Assembly (NCBI GenBank): GCA_937128575.1 | Contig: CAKZMN010000087.1 | Location: forward strand, 1-6,846 | DNA length: 6,846 nt | Reading direction: 5' to 3' | Origin: an uncultured Alphaproteobacteria bacterium | GTDB lineage: Bacteria; Pseudomonadota; Alphaproteobacteria; Micavibrionales; Micavibrionaceae | Shown here: positions 5,464 through 6,846 of the stretch, one piece after another | Layout of the letters: every line of letters begins with the position of its first letter | Numbering within the stretch: the stretch's first letter is position 1 | Made by a program: the position numbers and the translations under genes | Notes under the pieces: generated by a model | The model's database searches: none | Told to the model about the DNA's origin: nothing | Seen by the model: the letters and a program-made list of their open reading frames with translations, nothing else

Positions 5464-6846
5464 ATGCAAGCCGAGAGTAAAATCATTCCAAACACGCAAA
5501 ATGAAACACCAGAAAGTATTTTGAAAAATATTTTTGGCTATGACGCGTTCCGTGGAGAACAAAAGGAAATTATTGAAGATGTAATTTCCGGTCAAAGCTG
5601 CGGCGTTTTAATGCCAACGGGCAGCGGTAAGTCGCTGTGCTATCAAATTCCCGCGCTGTGTATGAACGGAACGGGCATCATCGTCTCCCCCCTGATCGCG
5701 TTAATGCAGGACCAGGTCATTGCGCTTAAAGAATTAGGAGTCAAAGCCGTCGCCATTCATTCCGCGCTTGAATACCCGCAACTGCGCCAAGCCATGAATG
5801 ATTTAGAGGCCGGTGAACTTGATTTGGTATATGTCGCGCCAGAGCGTTTGGTCAATGATGAGTTCTTAGATATTTTAGACCGCATCCCGCTCGCCCTATT
5901 CGCAATTGACGAGGCCCATTGCATATCCCAATGGGGGCACGATTTCAGACCAGAGTACCGCCAAATATCACTACTCCGAACGCGCTATCCCGACACGCCG
6001 TGCATCGCGGTAACAGCGACGGCGGACGCACCAACGCGCAAAGATATTACAGAGCGCCTGAACCTACCCAAGCTATACGTCGCCGGATTTGATCGCCCCA
6101 ACATCCGCTATGACGTCAGCATAAAAGATAACCCGCGCGCGCAATTTTTACGTTTTTTAAAAACGCGCAGCCGCGATGAAAGCGGCATTATTTACTGCCT
6201 GTCCCGTAAAAAAGTAGAGGAAACAGCGAAATGGCTAGCCAAGGAAGGCTATAACGCCCTGCCCTATCACGCGCGCCTTGATAAAAATATCCGCGCGCAA
6301 AACCAAGAACGCTTCTTAAAAGAAGAAGGCATAATCATGGTCGCAACCATCGCCTTTGGTATGGGAATAAACAAACCCGATGTGCGCTTCGTCGCGCATC
6401 TGGATTTGCCAAAAAATATCGAAGCCTATTATCAGGAAACGGGCCGCGCCGGGCGTGACGGTCTGCCTGCAATGGCGTGGATGGTTTATGGCCTGCAAGA
6501 TTTAGCGCTTCAAAGACAGATGATCGAAGGCTCCGATGCGCCCGAAGCACAAAAACGCATTGAGCGACAAAAGCTAACCGCCTTTTTGGGCTATTGCGAA
6601 ACCGCAACGTGCCGCCGCCAAGTGCTGCTTAATTATTTTGATGATACAGGCGAGCCATGCGGGAATTGCGATACATGTACGTCCCCGCCCAAAACATTCG
6701 ACGCCGCCATCGCCGCGCAAAAACTTTTATCCTGCATATATCGCACCGGCCAAATGTTCGGCAGCGGCTATGTGATTGACGTGCTGCTCGGCAAAGATAA
6801 TGAGCGCATAGAAAAATTCGATCACAAATCATTAAGCACATATGGC
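5464..6846 (+). CDS. recQ: ATP-dependent DNA helicase RecQ (5' part, runs off the window)
   Basis: Superfamily 2 3'-to-5' DNA helicase acting in recombination and stalled-fork repair. The frame is open for 461 codons to the window edge, about three quarters of a typical RecQ (about 600 residues). Visible in order: motif 0 (FGYDAFRGEQ, 24-33), Walker A (MPTGSGKS, 50-57), DEAH box (149-152) followed by the RecQ aromatic-rich loop CISQWGHDFRPEY (153-165), motif III (AVTATA, 182-187), the motif V segment VATIAFGMGINKPDVRF, and motif VI QETGRAGRDG (324-333). The zinc-binding cysteines C383, C399, C402 and C405 (CRRQVLLNYF, then PCGNCDTC) match those of E. coli RecQ. The winged-helix RQC domain has begun at the edge; any HRDC domain lies outside. 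The ATG at 5464 lacks a good Shine-Dalgarno; the conserved part begins near residue 18 (TTG at 5518-5523 region offers no better start), so the exact start is less certain than the identity. Confidence 0.93.
   Translation, partial: MQAESKIIPNTQNETPESILKNIFGYDAFRGEQKEIIEDVISGQSCGVLMPTGSGKSLCYQIPALCMNGTGIIVSPLIALMQDQVIALKELGVKAVAIHSALEYPQLRQAMNDLEAGELDLVYVAPERLVNDEFLDILDRIPLALFAIDEAHCISQWGHDFRPEYRQISLLRTRYPDTPCIAVTATADAPTRKDITERLNLPKLYVAGFDRPNIRYDVSIKDNPRAQFLRFLKTRSRDESGIIYCLSRKKVEETAKWLAKEGYNALPYHARLDKNIRAQNQERFLKEEGIIMVATIAFGMGINKPDVRFVAHLDLPKNIEAYYQETGRAGRDGLPAMAWMVYGLQDLALQRQMIEGSDAPEAQKRIERQKLTAFLGYCETATCRRQVLLNYFDDTGEPCGNCDTCTSPPKTFDAAIAAQKLLSCIYRTGQMFGSGYVIDVLLGKDNERIEKFDHKSLSTYG

Noticed and set aside
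1..6846. A defence island, mobile element, CRISPR array, tRNA or a novel multi-gene system.
   Set aside because: All long genes belong to recognisable housekeeping families. RecQ has the ordinary repair-helicase architecture rather than a defence fusion, and no direct repeats, integrase or transposase were seen.

Overview
The window looks like ordinary chromosomal DNA of a moderate-GC, flagellated, aerobic proteobacterium, most likely an alphaproteobacterium. This is inferred from the protein styles (a D-3-hydroxybutyrate dehydrogenase of the poly-hydroxybutyrate/ketone type, a RoxA-type ribosomal oxygenase, a single-subunit Ada, a RecQ) and from some starts that lack a Shine-Dalgarno. Genus-level assignment is not possible from the sequence alone. 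I see no prophage, insertion sequence, CRISPR array, tRNA or rRNA.

Layout, left to right. Positions 1-143 are an AT-rich leader ending in an extended -10 promoter only six bases before the start of a FlgC-like rod protein (144-560, +). A two-domain formyltransferase follows (621-1451, +). It meets, tail to tail, a small unlisted hydrophobic 54-residue reading frame on the minus strand (1459-1623). Further along the minus strand are an Ada-type methylphosphotriester/O6-methylguanine repair regulator (1719-2732, with a displaced N-terminus reaching 2763) and, upstream of it, the 2-oxoglutarate oxygenase RoxA (2860-4023). A 64-base divergent intergenic region separates RoxA from a plus-strand pair: a YaiI/YqxD-family protein (4088-4540) and D-3-hydroxybutyrate dehydrogenase (4557-5345). 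The window ends inside recQ (5464 to the edge, +), which is open at the right side.

Functionally this is a set of housekeeping genes rather than one pathway: motility, formyl transfer, alkylation repair, ribosome modification, C4 carbon-storage metabolism and recombinational repair. The only likely co-transcribed pair is yaiI-bdhA (16-base gap); roxA-ada is possible (96-base gap to the restored ada start).

The most notable observation is in ada. The typical N-terminal beginning of the family is present but lies in a different frame, and it joins the rest of the protein at a run of nine A (T on the coding strand). Removing one base restores a complete 347-residue Ada. This may be a sequencing error, a recent mutation, a phase-variable tract or a slippage site. 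I did not find convincing evidence for a previously undescribed multi-gene system.
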